DNA from: Bacteroidota bacterium
Lineage (GTDB): Bacteria > Bacteroidota > Bacteroidia > NORP154
Length of the DNA: 64,000 nt
Reading direction: 5' to 3'
NCBI GenBank assembly: GCA_022572355.1
Contig: JACZWC010000003.1
Span: forward strand, 81,242 to 145,241
Made by a program: the position numbers and the translations under genes
Shown: positions 49,861 through 57,766 of the stretch, piece by piece
Position numbering within the stretch: position 1 is the stretch's first letter
Layout: each line of letters opens with the position of its first letter
The notes under the pieces: generated by a model
Seen by the model: the letters and a program-made list of their open reading frames with translations, nothing else
Databases searched by the model: none
Told to the model about the DNA's origin: nothing

Positions 49861-51102
49861 ATGGCAAACACGAAAAGCCCGAACAAATCTAAATCATTAT
49901 CGCATCAAGCGTGGCAGCGGTTTAAGAGAAACAATATTGCTGTAGTTGGATCGGTTATTATTTTGATCTCCATCATGGTTGCCATTCTAGGCCCCTTGAT
50001 ACAACCTGATTCAACCCCCAGTGCCAATGAAATGGCGCTGCAACTCACTACCAAAAAGCCGGGCTTCACGGTAAACACGTTAAAAGTGACCAAAAACCAG
50101 GATGAAATCTCCGTCAATATATTCAGCAAACTTGCCTTTGGTGAACCCAGGCCTTACCGTGAGATCCCGATCTACGACTATTGGTTTGAAGGTGAAAACA
50201 TCGTGGTGGAAAGCTATACAGGACTGGAAATCAACAACGGGATAGAAGCAAGGTACAATCTGGCAGATGTGGTCTATTCCATTAACTTCAATAATTTATT
50301 CAAGCGCACCGCTGATGGCTACCTGGAATTCTATGACTTCGAAGGAAATAAAATAAGAAAATCCGTGGATGAACTAATCACCGAAATAGAAATGAATCAT
50401 ATAGTTACAAGGAAGTATTGGTTGGGTACTGATCGTTTCGGACGAGATTTGCTGAGTAGGCTGCTGGCGGGAACACGTGTATCACTGTCGGTAGGCTTTA
50501 TTTCGGTCATCATATCCCTGCTTCTCGGTGTTCTGCTGGGAGCGCTTGCCGGTTTTTTCCGGGGTTGGGTTGACGATCTCATTTTGTGGTTTATTCAGGT
50601 AGTTTGGTCCATTCCCACTTTACTGCTGGTAATAGCGATTACCTTCGCATTAGGCAAGGGCTTTTGGCAGATCTTTATTGCCGTTGGATTATCTATGTGG
50701 CCTGATATAGCGAGAATCGTAAGAGGCCAGATTCTAAGTATGCGTGAAATGGAATTTGTTGAGGCTAGCCGAGCCCTGGGGTTCAGCAATTTCCGTATCA
50801 TCACCCGTCATATTCTTCCGAATACCATGGGGCCTGTAATCGTTGTATCAGCAGCTAATTTCGCTACTGCTATTCTTCTAGAGGCAGGATTAAGCTTTCT
50901 GGGTATAGGAGCTCAACCACCCATGCCCACATGGGGAGGAATGATCAAGGATCACTACGGATATATCATCGTCGATGCAGCATACCTGGCCATACTGCCT
51001 GGATTTGCCATCATGATAATGGTACTGGCCTTCGTACTTGTAGGCAATGGGTTAAGAGACGCACTCGATTCAAGGAGCGCCCAAATATCCTCTTCCGCCT
51101 AA
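49861..51102 (+). CDS. ABC transporter permease, OppC/DppC family, with extra periplasmic domain
   Basis: From the ATG at 49861 the protein has 413 residues. After an N-terminal cytoplasmic stretch and the first membrane helix (VVGSVIILISIMVAILGPLI) there is an unusual hydrophilic region of about 130 residues before RKYWLGTDRFGRDLLSRLLAGTR, where the usual OppC core begins. The EAA loop is EASRALGFSNFRIITRHILPN. Family members import oligopeptides. No ATPase, second permease or binding protein is beside it. A TTG start at 49840 would add seven residues. Confidence 0.9.
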   Translation: MANTKSPNKSKSLSHQAWQRFKRNNIAVVGSVIILISIMVAILGPLIQPDSTPSANEMALQLTTKKPGFTVNTLKVTKNQDEISVNIFSKLAFGEPRPYREIPIYDYWFEGENIVVESYTGLEINNGIEARYNLADVVYSINFNNLFKRTADGYLEFYDFEGNKIRKSVDELITEIEMNHIVTRKYWLGTDRFGRDLLSRLLAGTRVSLSVGFISVIISLLLGVLLGALAGFFRGWVDDLILWFIQVVWSIPTLLLVIAITFALGKGFWQIFIAVGLSMWPDIARIVRGQILSMREMEFVEASRALGFSNFRIITRHILPNTMGPVIVVSAANFATAILLEAGLSFLGIGAQPPMPTWGGMIKDHYGYIIVDAAYLAILPGFAIMIMVLAFVLVGNGLRDALDSRSAQISSSA

Positions 51103-51123
51103 ACGAAATTCGATCTAACCTAA

Positions 51124-51483
51124 CTAAAAAGGCAGATCATCTTGCTCTTCAGCAAGCGGAACGTCCTCTGCAACCGGTAGCGGTGCACTAACCTCAGCTT
51201 CTCCACCAGAAACGTTCTCCATCCGCCAACCCTGAATAGAATTAAAGTACTTGGCTTCGCCTTCGGGATTGATCCATTCTCTGCCCCTCAGGTTAATGGA
51301 AATTTTCACTTCCTGACCAACCGAATAGCTATCCAACAGATCGCACTTGTCCTGGACAAATTCAATCATTAACATCTGAGGGTACTGCTCAGAAGTGGTT
51401 ATTACCATTTCGCGTTTTCTGAATCCCTTCTCTCCAAAGGTTTGCGTTTCTCTAATTAGCTTTATTTTTCCTGATACTTCCAT
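51124..51483 (-). CDS. DUF3127 (single-strand-binding-like) protein
   Basis: From the ATG at 51483 the product has 119 residues: MEVSGKIKLIRETQTFGEKG, then FRKREMVITTSEQYPQMLMI and SINLRGREWINPEGEAKYF, which is the DUF3127 pattern with an OB-fold resemblance to SSB proteins. The acidic tail ends EEQDDLPF, like the DDDLPF tip by which SSB recruits partners. It probably binds single-stranded nucleic acid. It lies 24 bases downstream of the flavin reductase gene on the same strand. Confidence 0.82.
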   Translation of the reverse strand: MEVSGKIKLIRETQTFGEKGFRKREMVITTSEQYPQMLMIEFVQDKCDLLDSYSVGQEVKISINLRGREWINPEGEAKYFNSIQGWRMENVSGGEAEVSAPLPVAEDVPLAEEQDDLPF

Positions 51484-51507
51484 AACATTTTGATTTAGCA
51501 ATTAAAA

Positions 51508-52410
51508 TTAAGATTTATAGTTATAATATGCTAGAAGAATAGCCCAAGAATCATTGATTTCATTCTTTTCAAGCATTTCTTTTGCTCGTAAATGGACGGA
51601 TTCTTCTGTTATTTGCGATGAATCTTGTAAATCCTTCAGTTCATTCAACAGGTATTTTTCAATATCCCGCTTTTCTGTCAATTGATAAGGAATTTTTTCA
51701 ACTCCACCCAATCTGGCCAACTCATTTCCTGTCAACACAGCACTGTTTCGTATTTTTTCCGGTATGCCGTCTATTCCAATTCCGATTATCCCAAGAGGCT
51801 TTCGTATTTCAAAAAGAGAATCACCTGAGGCTCGATTATACCAGTTGCCCCCCATCCTCGAAACGAGGTCTATTTTCTGAGGATCTATCGCTCCTGATTC
51901 ATTTAAAATGTTTTCATCAATATGCATCAATAATATCTCGCAAATTACCAGATTACCTGCACCGCCATTATCACCAAGCTCAATGATGTCATTTACCTTA
52001 CATTCTATCTGAACCGGTGATTCCTTTACCCTAAAAGGCTTTACCTTTTCAGACTTTATTGGCGTAAGCCCCGCCTTCTCAAACTCATTAACACCCTTTT
52101 CAAAATCGGAGCTGCTCAAGGAGGCCTGTTCTGCCAATGCATAATTCACCACGTTAATGACCACCTCATCTACCTCTTTTGCATTTTCATACGTGTGTTT
52201 AGTGCTGTTATCCTTTGCTCTGCGAGCTGGCGAAAAAATTAGAATCGGCGGATTTACACTAAAAGCATTGAAAAAGCTAAAAGGGCTCAAATTGGGATTT
52301 CCCTCCCCGTCTATTGTGCTGGCGAATGCTATAGGCCGGGGTGCAACGGCTCCCAAAATATATCCGTGAAGCTGTGAAACTGAAATTTCCTCTGGGTTGA
52401 TGGTAAGCAT
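51508..52410 (-). CDS. Flavin reductase family protein (FMN-binding)
   Basis: The protein has 300 residues. The first 200 have the flavin reductase-like split-barrel pattern: AVAPRPIAFASTIDGEGNPNLSPFSFFNAF and PPILIFSPAR, with KDNSTKHTYENAKEVDEVVINVV. The last 90 form a helical extension typical of longer Bacteroidota members. Such proteins bind FMN and may act as oxidoreductases or supply reduced flavin. It starts at ATG 52410, about 80 bases before the tRNA-Leu fragment on the other strand. Confidence 0.85.
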   Translation of the reverse strand: MLTINPEEISVSQLHGYILGAVAPRPIAFASTIDGEGNPNLSPFSFFNAFSVNPPILIFSPARRAKDNSTKHTYENAKEVDEVVINVVNYALAEQASLSSSDFEKGVNEFEKAGLTPIKSEKVKPFRVKESPVQIECKVNDIIELGDNGGAGNLVICEILLMHIDENILNESGAIDPQKIDLVSRMGGNWYNRASGDSLFEIRKPLGIIGIGIDGIPEKIRNSAVLTGNELARLGGVEKIPYQLTEKRDIEKYLLNELKDLQDSSQITEESVHLRAKEMLEKNEINDSWAILLAYYNYKS

Positions 52411-52460
52411 TTGACGGAATCAAGATCAATTTAGAGATACAAAATTAAAACAAATTCAAT

Positions 52461-52468
52461 ATCTTTGC
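52461..52468 (+). promoter_or_regulatory. Promoter -7 box for the broken tRNA-Leu
   Basis: TATCTTTG fits the TAnnTTTG box and lies 24 bases before the tRNA-Leu fragment, where a tRNA promoter is expected. I do not see a clean TTTG at the matching distance. Confidence 0.5.
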
Positions 52469-52491
52469 ACCCCTATTTTTAAGGAGATAGG

Positions 52492-52531
52492 CGGGTGTGG
52501 TGAAATTGGTAGACACGCTAGATTTAGGATT
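52492..52531 (+). pseudogene. 5' half of a tRNA-Leu(UAG) gene
   Basis: GCGGGTG, a D-arm with GTGAAATTGGTAGACAC and the anticodon stem-loop start CTAGA-TTTAGGA (anticodon TAG) are present, but the sequence then leaves the tRNA pattern: no TCTAG, no variable arm, no T-arm and no CACCCGC acceptor complement follow. The break lies exactly at the 3' side of the anticodon loop, a common crossover point of tyrosine integrases. Confidence 0.8.
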
Positions 52532-52668
52532 AAGTAACAAATTAAAATATTTATTAGTTATTATGTTGATTTTCAGATGATTAATTATATCAAAGGAATA
52601 CATGAATTATTTTACTAACATAATACTAACACAGAATAGCATAATCATTACCACATTTAAAGCTCTTT

Positions 52669-52752
52669 GCCCAAGTGGTGGAACTGGTAGACACGTCAGA
52701 TTTAGGATCTGATGTCCGTAAGGATGTGCAGGTTCAACTCCTGTCTTGGGCA
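52669..52752 (+). tRNA. tRNA-Leu (anticodon UAG)
   Basis: An 84-base gene folds as acceptor GCCCAAG/CTTGGGC, D-stem GTG/CAC, anticodon stem TCAGA/TCTGA with loop TTTAGGA (anticodon at 52703-52705), a long variable arm TCC-GTAA-GGA, and T-stem GCAGG/CCTGT. The discriminator is A and CCA is not encoded in full. It shares the 11-base core AGATTTAGGAT with the broken tRNA-Leu 140 bases upstream but differs in its acceptor stem, so it is not simply its displaced copy. Confidence 0.95.
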
Positions 52753-52757
52753 CAATA

Positions 52758-52790
52758 AAAGGTGAATCAATTTTTGGTTCGCCTTTTTTG
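52758..52790 (+). terminator. Rho-independent terminator after tRNA-Leu
   Basis: AAAGGTGAA (52758-52766) pairs with TTCGCCTTT (52778-52786) with one G-T pair, followed by further T. It directly follows tRNA-Leu. Confidence 0.8.
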
Positions 52791-52881
52791 TTGACCGTTT
52801 TTCCCAATCAGCTTAATAACCCACCACATCGATATTTTGCATTATTAACACTAACTTGTTGGTAATCAATTAGTTATAGTG

Positions 52882-52911
52882 TTGTTTGTGTCAATTATTT
52901 TACTATGTTTG
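52882..52911 (+). promoter_or_regulatory. Promoter of the gene at 52955
   Basis: TTG (52882-52884), a 19-base spacer and TATGTTTG (52904-52911) match the Bacteroidota promoter. It supports the ATG at 52955, as the longer frame from 52886 would start within the promoter. Confidence 0.65.
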
Positions 52912-52954
52912 CCCTCAATTAATCAAATTCCTAACTAAAAAACAAAAGGAAATT

Positions 52955-53758
52955 ATGGCAAAACAAGTTGGAATAGTGAAGTACAAAGGCTCTATGGGCG
53001 GTATACGACACTTTAAAATCAAGGGGCTGCGGGGAGACTTTGCAGGGATGAACGGCGGGCCCACAAAAGAACAGATAATGAAAGACCCTGCGTTTAAAAG
53101 GACACGTGAAAATATGTCCGAGTTTGGAGGCAGTGCCACAGTTGGCAAGACCTTACGGGTAGCGTTGGCATCATTGGTTAAGACGATGGGTGATCCCCGG
53201 CTTACCGGAAGGTTGACAAAGGTCTTTAAAATGATCAACCTTGAGGCGAACGGTAAAAGGGGTGAACGGCCTATTTTGCTGACACAAAACGAGGAGCTTA
53301 TCAAAGGGTTTGAATTTGATAAAAACCTTGCCCTGGCAAGTATCTTTACTGCCCCCTATGCCTTAACGGCCAATGCGGACAGGAATGAGACCACGCTGGT
53401 AATCCCTGACTTTAATCCATCGGATTACATAGACTGGCCTTTAGGGGCAACACATTTCAGGCTGATCAATGGCATTGCTGCCATATCGGATTATCAGTTT
53501 GATACAAATACCCTTAAGTACGAACCAAAGGTGGATGCTGAAAATGGGTTGAGTGATGTCGCTAATTCTGGTTATATACCTGTTGGCGTACCGGTAGGGG
53601 CAATAACAACGCTGATCGCAAGTTTGCCCGGCGCTCCGGTGCTGAGTGCGGATGTTGCGTTGGTGAATGTAATTGGTATTGAGTTCTACCAGCTGGTGGA
53701 CGCTGATTACTACTTGCTGGCCTCTGGCAACGCACTGAAGGTCGTTGAGTTGTTTTAA
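52955..53758 (+). CDS. Bacteroidota-specific hypothetical protein
   Basis: The 267-residue protein starts MAKQVGIVKYKGSMGGIRHFK and has a conserved-looking block DPAFKRTRENMSEFGGSATVGKTLR followed by a basic region with LTGRLTKVFKMINLEANGKRGERP. From memory, proteins with the FxRTRExxxEFGxxAxxGKxLR pattern recur in Bacteroidota without known function; I cannot name a domain. There is no signal peptide, and the C-terminal half is hydrophobic and beta-like. It is monocistronic, with its own promoter and terminator, directly downstream of the intact tRNA-Leu. Confidence 0.75.
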   Translation: MAKQVGIVKYKGSMGGIRHFKIKGLRGDFAGMNGGPTKEQIMKDPAFKRTRENMSEFGGSATVGKTLRVALASLVKTMGDPRLTGRLTKVFKMINLEANGKRGERPILLTQNEELIKGFEFDKNLALASIFTAPYALTANADRNETTLVIPDFNPSDYIDWPLGATHFRLINGIAAISDYQFDTNTLKYEPKVDAENGLSDVANSGYIPVGVPVGAITTLIASLPGAPVLSADVALVNVIGIEFYQLVDADYYLLASGNALKVVELF

Positions 53759-53772
53759 TTGAGTGGATGGGT

Positions 53773-53806
53773 AAAGAGCCTCGTATGCAAATATGGGGCT
53801 CTTTTT
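53773..53806 (+). terminator. Rho-independent terminator
   Basis: AAAGAGCC (53773-53780) pairs perfectly with GGCTCTTT (53797-53804), and further T follows. It ends the transcript of the gene at 52955. Confidence 0.8.
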
Positions 53807-53847
53807 TGCTCTTTTCTTTAATGCCTTCGCAAAGCTACTGCACACAA

Positions 53848-53880
53848 TGGACTGCACTTATACTGGACTTATCTTGGACT
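53848..53880 (+). repeat. Three TGGACT repeats, two in 11-base phase
   Basis: TGGACT occurs at 53848, 53864 and 53875, the last two as TACTGGACTTA and TCTTGGACTTA in direct succession. They lie just before two small overlapping ORFs and could be a binding site for a dimeric or cooperative regulator. Confidence 0.4.
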
Positions 53881-53896
53881 TAACCCTGAAACAACA

Positions 53897-54052
53897 ATGA
53901 AACCCGTGGTAAAAATGATCATAAAACTGAAAATTGATTTTAGGAGATTGGTAATATTGTTTGAATACTATTTCCTAAGATGGAAGAGCAATAAAAAACA
54001 AAATACTTTTGGTGAAAACTTTGAGGATTATGATGAAAGTGATCATTCGTAA
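53897..54052 (+). CDS. Small hypothetical protein (51 residues)
   Basis: An ATG at 53897 opens a 51-residue frame: a basic, amphipathic first half (MKPVVKMIIKLKIDFRRLVI) and an acidic end (ENFEDYDESDHS). It follows the TGGACT repeats and overlaps the next small frame by 23 bases. I do not recognise it. The shift from basic-hydrophobic to acidic and the coupling to the next frame make it a plausible but unproven gene. Confidence 0.35.
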   Translation: MKPVVKMIIKLKIDFRRLVILFEYYFLRWKSNKKQNTFGENFEDYDESDHS

Positions 54053-54227
54053 AATTGATCTGGATAACTTCCAGTTTGAACTACTGGATAATGATCTCTT
54101 AGAGGAAGCAAGAGACTTCATTAAAGGCGAAAATAACCGGCGCCGATTACCACACCGTAAAGAACCAGGCTATTCTCACGCTCCTGGCCGTAATAAACAT
54201 GTTCACGTTGAAATGCCGTTGGGATAG
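54030..54227 (+). CDS. Small hypothetical protein (65 residues)
   Basis: The frame from the ATG at 54030 gives MMKVIIRKIDLDNFQFELLD and continues with a charged helix (LEEARDFIKGENNRRR) and a His-rich end (HAPGRNKHVHVEMPLG). Its first residues echo the start of the preceding small frame. It has no recognised domain. It overlaps that frame, which suggests a two-gene unit. Confidence 0.4.
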   Translation: MMKVIIRKIDLDNFQFELLDNDLLEEARDFIKGENNRRRLPHRKEPGYSHAPGRNKHVHVEMPLG

Positions 54228-54590
54228 ACAACGTTCTTTGTACATTCCCTTTTTTTATTTCTTGAAATTACAATGCGCCTTAAAATTTGACTTAGGCGAC
54301 CAAAAAGCCAACAGGGTGGCAGAGGCAAGGTTTTTGTGAAAAAAATACTATCCGACGATTGGAGGACTGGAGATTTTTTTTGCAAAATTCATTTTAACCT
54401 TGACTGTGGGTAGGCATGGGCTTATCTTTGCTAAGACAAATTTTGAGGTATCTTTGGTAGCACTTGGGCACACAAGTTTATTTAAGATCGTTATGTTCAA
54501 TCGGGGCGAAAATTCTTGGACAACAAATATGCTCTCTCATTCGTATACACAATTCAAATTCTAATGACTAACAAAATGGAGGACCATAAA
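54228..54590 (+). other. Intergenic region with no gene seen
   Basis: These 363 bases have no convincing reading frame. They hold two overlapping promoter-like sites at 54400-54456 before the T9SS protein gene. Otherwise I see nothing definite. Confidence 0.5.
54400..54456 (+). promoter_or_regulatory. Two overlapping promoters
   Basis: Site one: TTG (54400-54402), 20 bases, TATCTTTG (54423-54430). Site two: TTTG (54427-54430), 18 bases, TATCTTTG (54449-54456). The -7 box of the first is the -33 box of the second. They lie about 135 bases upstream of the ATG at 54591. Confidence 0.5.
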
Positions 54591-55841
54591 ATGAATCGTA
54601 TTTATGTTTTAGCTCTAATTTTTTTACTTAGTGTCAACGTTAAATCGTTTGCCCAATGGGAAACTATATACCATCCTAATATTGTTGAATTACCCTTACT
54701 TAATGACGTGGTTTTCAAGGATTATAACAATGGAGTAGCAGTAGGATATGGAGATATTCCAAGTAATGGTTATATTATTCGTACAAAAGATGGGGGTATT
54801 ACCTGGGATACGGTATGGACACAAACTCCCGGAGCATACTATTCAGTAGCATATAGCGATTCAAATCAAATTAAAGCAGTAGGTAGGGATGGAATGATTA
54901 CAACTGTGACGATGTATGACTCTACACATACCGTATTCTCGACCCAACCTGTTGCGGTAAATCTTTATGATATAGTTTATACTTCAGGTGGTGTATTGCC
55001 GACGGAAATCCCTTATATCGTTGGCGAAAATGGCACATTCTTATCAGGGACTAATTATTTACAACTTCCCACCTTCACCAACCTTGATCTTCATTCTATT
55101 GTAAGGGTTAATGACAGTCTATTTTTTATTTGTGGAGATACCGTAATTCTTAAAGGTGATTTTTCATGGATTAAGACCTATATTGGAAGCGGCAATTCTT
55201 CAGATATCTTTTTCTCTTCTGATAGTATCGGATATTTTTATTCAGGAAATGTCTCCGATGGTTATTATGAACTATTTAAAACAACTGATCAAGGGGTCAA
55301 TTGGAATTTACATGCTACCATTACAACTTCTTGGATTTTAACTTCCATGTTTTTTACCAATGATACAACCGGTTATATAACAGGTCAATTTACAATGCTA
55401 AAAACTACTGATGGTGGACTGACCTGGGCAAATCAGAGTGCAGGCCCGCCACCCAATTATTTTTTTGACGATATAACGCAAGTGTTCTTTTTAAATAATG
55501 ATACGGGTTTTGCAGTAGGGTATTTTCAATTCTTTAAAACTACAAATGCAGGAGGATTAGTAACGGAAAATGAAGAATTATCAGAGAAAAATAGCCATAT
55601 GAAAATTTATCCAAATCCAAACACTGGTATATTTACATTGGAAATCAAACTGAATAATCCCTCAGACTTGTTAATAAACGTTTACAAACTCGATGGACAA
55701 ATGATCTTTACAGATAAAGTAAGAAATATCTATGGTAACTATAACCAGAAAATAGACCTGAACAAATACGCCAAGGGAATTTATTATCTCCAATTTATGA
55801 CTGATGATATAGTATTTACAGAAAAGATTGTTCACCAGTAG
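54591..55841 (+). CDS. T9SS type A cargo protein with Ycf48/BNR-like repeats
   Basis: From the ATG at 54591 the protein has 416 residues. A signal peptide (IYVLALIFLLSVNVKSFAQ) is followed by beta-propeller-like units of Ycf48/BNR type: FKDYNNGVAVGYG with RTKDGGITWDTVW, and FFTNDTTGYITGQ with KTTDGGLTWANQS. The last 80 residues (MKIYPNPNTGIFTLEIKL, VYKLDGQMIF, YAKGIYYLQFMTDD) are a T9SS type A sorting domain, so it is exported and attached to the surface or released. In-frame starts as far up as 54516 place the signal too far in. Its ligand is unknown. Confidence 0.87.
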   Translation: MNRIYVLALIFLLSVNVKSFAQWETIYHPNIVELPLLNDVVFKDYNNGVAVGYGDIPSNGYIIRTKDGGITWDTVWTQTPGAYYSVAYSDSNQIKAVGRDGMITTVTMYDSTHTVFSTQPVAVNLYDIVYTSGGVLPTEIPYIVGENGTFLSGTNYLQLPTFTNLDLHSIVRVNDSLFFICGDTVILKGDFSWIKTYIGSGNSSDIFFSSDSIGYFYSGNVSDGYYELFKTTDQGVNWNLHATITTSWILTSMFFTNDTTGYITGQFTMLKTTDGGLTWANQSAGPPPNYFFDDITQVFFLNNDTGFAVGYFQFFKTTNAGGLVTENEELSEKNSHMKIYPNPNTGIFTLEIKLNNPSDLLINVYKLDGQMIFTDKVRNIYGNYNQKIDLNKYAKGIYYLQFMTDDIVFTEKIVHQ

Positions 55842-56653
55842 ACAAAAGGGAAAATTTTCGCCCAACTAAATGGTTGAACAAAGAATCCACGCAGGTTAAA
55901 ACAGCCTTGAGCCTACTCTAAAGTTCCATCGGGGAAAACCCAACTTCTTAATTATTCAAATGTTTATTAGCGAACTGCGAGCCGCCCGCGAGTGCGAACG
56001 AGGTGGGGACAGCTTTGTCAGCGAGGAACGAGCTGCGCTGGACGCTACGTTAGCAAGGGTGGGGTTTTTGGACCCGCGCGGTGGGCTTTGGTGGAGGAAG
56101 GCCAAAAACCCCATCCCGCAGCCGAGAGAGCCCGCAGGCGAGCAAAATTAATAAGCAGCGGGTGGACTTGGAGGGGCTTACGGAATGAACTGAGTTGCGA
56201 AAGAACGGAGTGAATGAAGCAAATGGATTAATAATGACTTGTTTTCTTGTTTTGCAGAGAATTAATAAGATTCGGTTATGCTCTTACATAGTACAATACC
56301 ATGAGCGTAATGATCGTAGAGATTGAGCAGCGAAGTGAATGAGTAAAGCGCCTGCAAGGACACAGGAGCTGCGAGTGAGGAAGAGAGAGGAACTGCAAAA
56401 AGCATGACAGCCTGGCGATAGCCACCCGAAGGGCAAGTAATGTGCCTGACGATAGGAAGGGACATTGCTTGGGCTGGCGTGATTTTTTGCGGACGACCGA
56501 TGACGAACACCGCTTAACCTGCGATGCTGATGTTACCACCATACCTCAACGAAGAACTACCAGGCCATTCTCAAAATGTTTGTTATAAACACCCACCTTT
56601 TATTATTCATCCAAAACTCAAATTAGAGGAATAATAAACATAGTCCTACTATA
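55842..56653. other. GC-rich, structured, repeat-like non-coding region
   Basis: These 812 bases carry no gene I trust. From about 55970 to 56520 the composition is visibly richer in G and C than both sides. Structure seen: GGGGTTTTTGG (56061-56071) pairs perfectly with CCAAAAACCCC (56102-56112); CGGAGTGAATGA (56206-56217) is nearly repeated as CGAAGTGAATGA (56331-56342); CCTGGCGATAG is nearly repeated as CCTGACGATAG about 40 bases later. Short open frames on both strands have unlikely compositions. It could be a dispersed repeat, a degraded element or a structured RNA. Confidence 0.5.
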
Positions 56654-57763
56654 TCATATTCTTGCTGCTTCAAAATAAAAAGGGATTTGAGAAAATTTCG
56701 ACATCAGATCATTATCAAATGATACTAAATAGTGCTTTCCATAAGTAATTCGTTTAGCTTTAACTTTTGAAAAAACATTGTTCAAAGAATCATTTTTATT
56801 TAAACCGCAAAGAATATATTGATAACTGGATTTATGGTAATGACAGTGAATATATTCTACTAAAACTTTGAAAATAGCGGGGGCGTTGTCTTTTACCAAA
56901 ATAGTATGTAAAAAGAAGTGATTTAAGATTGTGCCTGGTCTGGGCAAAGGAAACCCACCAGTAAAAAAAGAAATGAAATTTACAGCTGGTCTCATAAAAG
57001 CATATGTTTTTGAATAGGATACTATTTTTGTCTGTTTCATTCTTTTCTGATCCCAAATACCTGTAATACCTACCAGTTTGTCACCTTCATATGCTAACAT
57101 ATAGTTTCCTATTGTAATGTCATTATAATAACCGGTAGTAAGCTCTGAAAAATCATAATATGGATAGAATTGCTTCTTTGGTGCTTCCTCATCAAAAAAA
57201 TCCTGCATCCTATCAATATCATTACTGGTCGCCCATCTAATATTCAAGTGCGACTTTGTACGAGTTATTTTCTTTGAAAGCAGTAACGTGTACGTAATAT
57301 AATCTCCTGCTAATAAATACATAGGAATTGACAGTTTTTCAGCTCTTCCACTCAGCTTTTTTATTAATTCCAACATTATATTATTATCAGTGAAAATGAC
57401 AGTTTGAGCAAATTCATTTTCCAGTATCTTATTTTCAAAAGGGAAACGACAAATCTGATAAAGCAATGAAGACTTTTGAAAATCAGGATGAATTCTTAAA
57501 TCGCAGAAGTAACGCACGGATTTCTTTTTGCCATTAACAAAGACCTCTCTTTTTCCTATGCTGAATAACCCATAAATTTTTCCGTCACCTGTATTGCGAC
57601 ATACGTAAACTTCTACTTCTGTACATTGGACTGCTGCTCCCGCAAAATAATCAGGAGCTCTTTCAAGCGCTAATACAATGTTACCAGGCAAGGGTATGCT
57701 GCATAATTCACAAATGGCTTTATTATCTTCTTGCTGGGCTGGTTCTAAAATAAACGTTGTCAT
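56654..57763 (-). CDS. Tandem GNAT-like acyltransferase
   Basis: The 369-residue protein seems to have two GNAT-type halves. In the first, RYFCDLRIHPDFQKSSLLYQIC (about residues 83-104) resembles the acetyl-CoA-binding V-x-P-x-x-Q/R region. The second begins near HLNIRWATSNDIDRMQDFF (about 175) and has NYMLAYEGDKLVGITGIWD. Such proteins often transfer acyl groups to amines. It is the last gene of a five-gene minus-strand operon, with three bases between it and the GH3 gene. The assignment is from pattern and context; the substrate is unknown. Confidence 0.6.
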   Translation of the reverse strand: MTTFILEPAQQEDNKAICELCSIPLPGNIVLALERAPDYFAGAAVQCTEVEVYVCRNTGDGKIYGLFSIGKREVFVNGKKKSVRYFCDLRIHPDFQKSSLLYQICRFPFENKILENEFAQTVIFTDNNIMLELIKKLSGRAEKLSIPMYLLAGDYITYTLLLSKKITRTKSHLNIRWATSNDIDRMQDFFDEEAPKKQFYPYYDFSELTTGYYNDITIGNYMLAYEGDKLVGITGIWDQKRMKQTKIVSYSKTYAFMRPAVNFISFFTGGFPLPRPGTILNHFFLHTILVKDNAPAIFKVLVEYIHCHYHKSSYQYILCGLNKNDSLNNVFSKVKAKRITYGKHYLVSFDNDLMSKFSQIPFYFEAARI

Positions 57764-57766
57764 AGG

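Noticed and set aside
52607..52807. A 66-residue minus-strand frame across tRNA-Leu
   Set aside because: It is the complement of the tRNA, a well-known spurious protein call.
55960..56213. Two overlapping plus-strand frames rich in Arg, Ala and Gly
   Set aside because: They overlap in different frames and cover the 11-bp stem; they look like by-products of GC-rich non-coding DNA.
56262..56510. An 82-residue minus-strand frame in the GC-rich region
   Set aside because: It has no start context, other frames in the same stretch are equally open, and the composition looks like translated repeat DNA.
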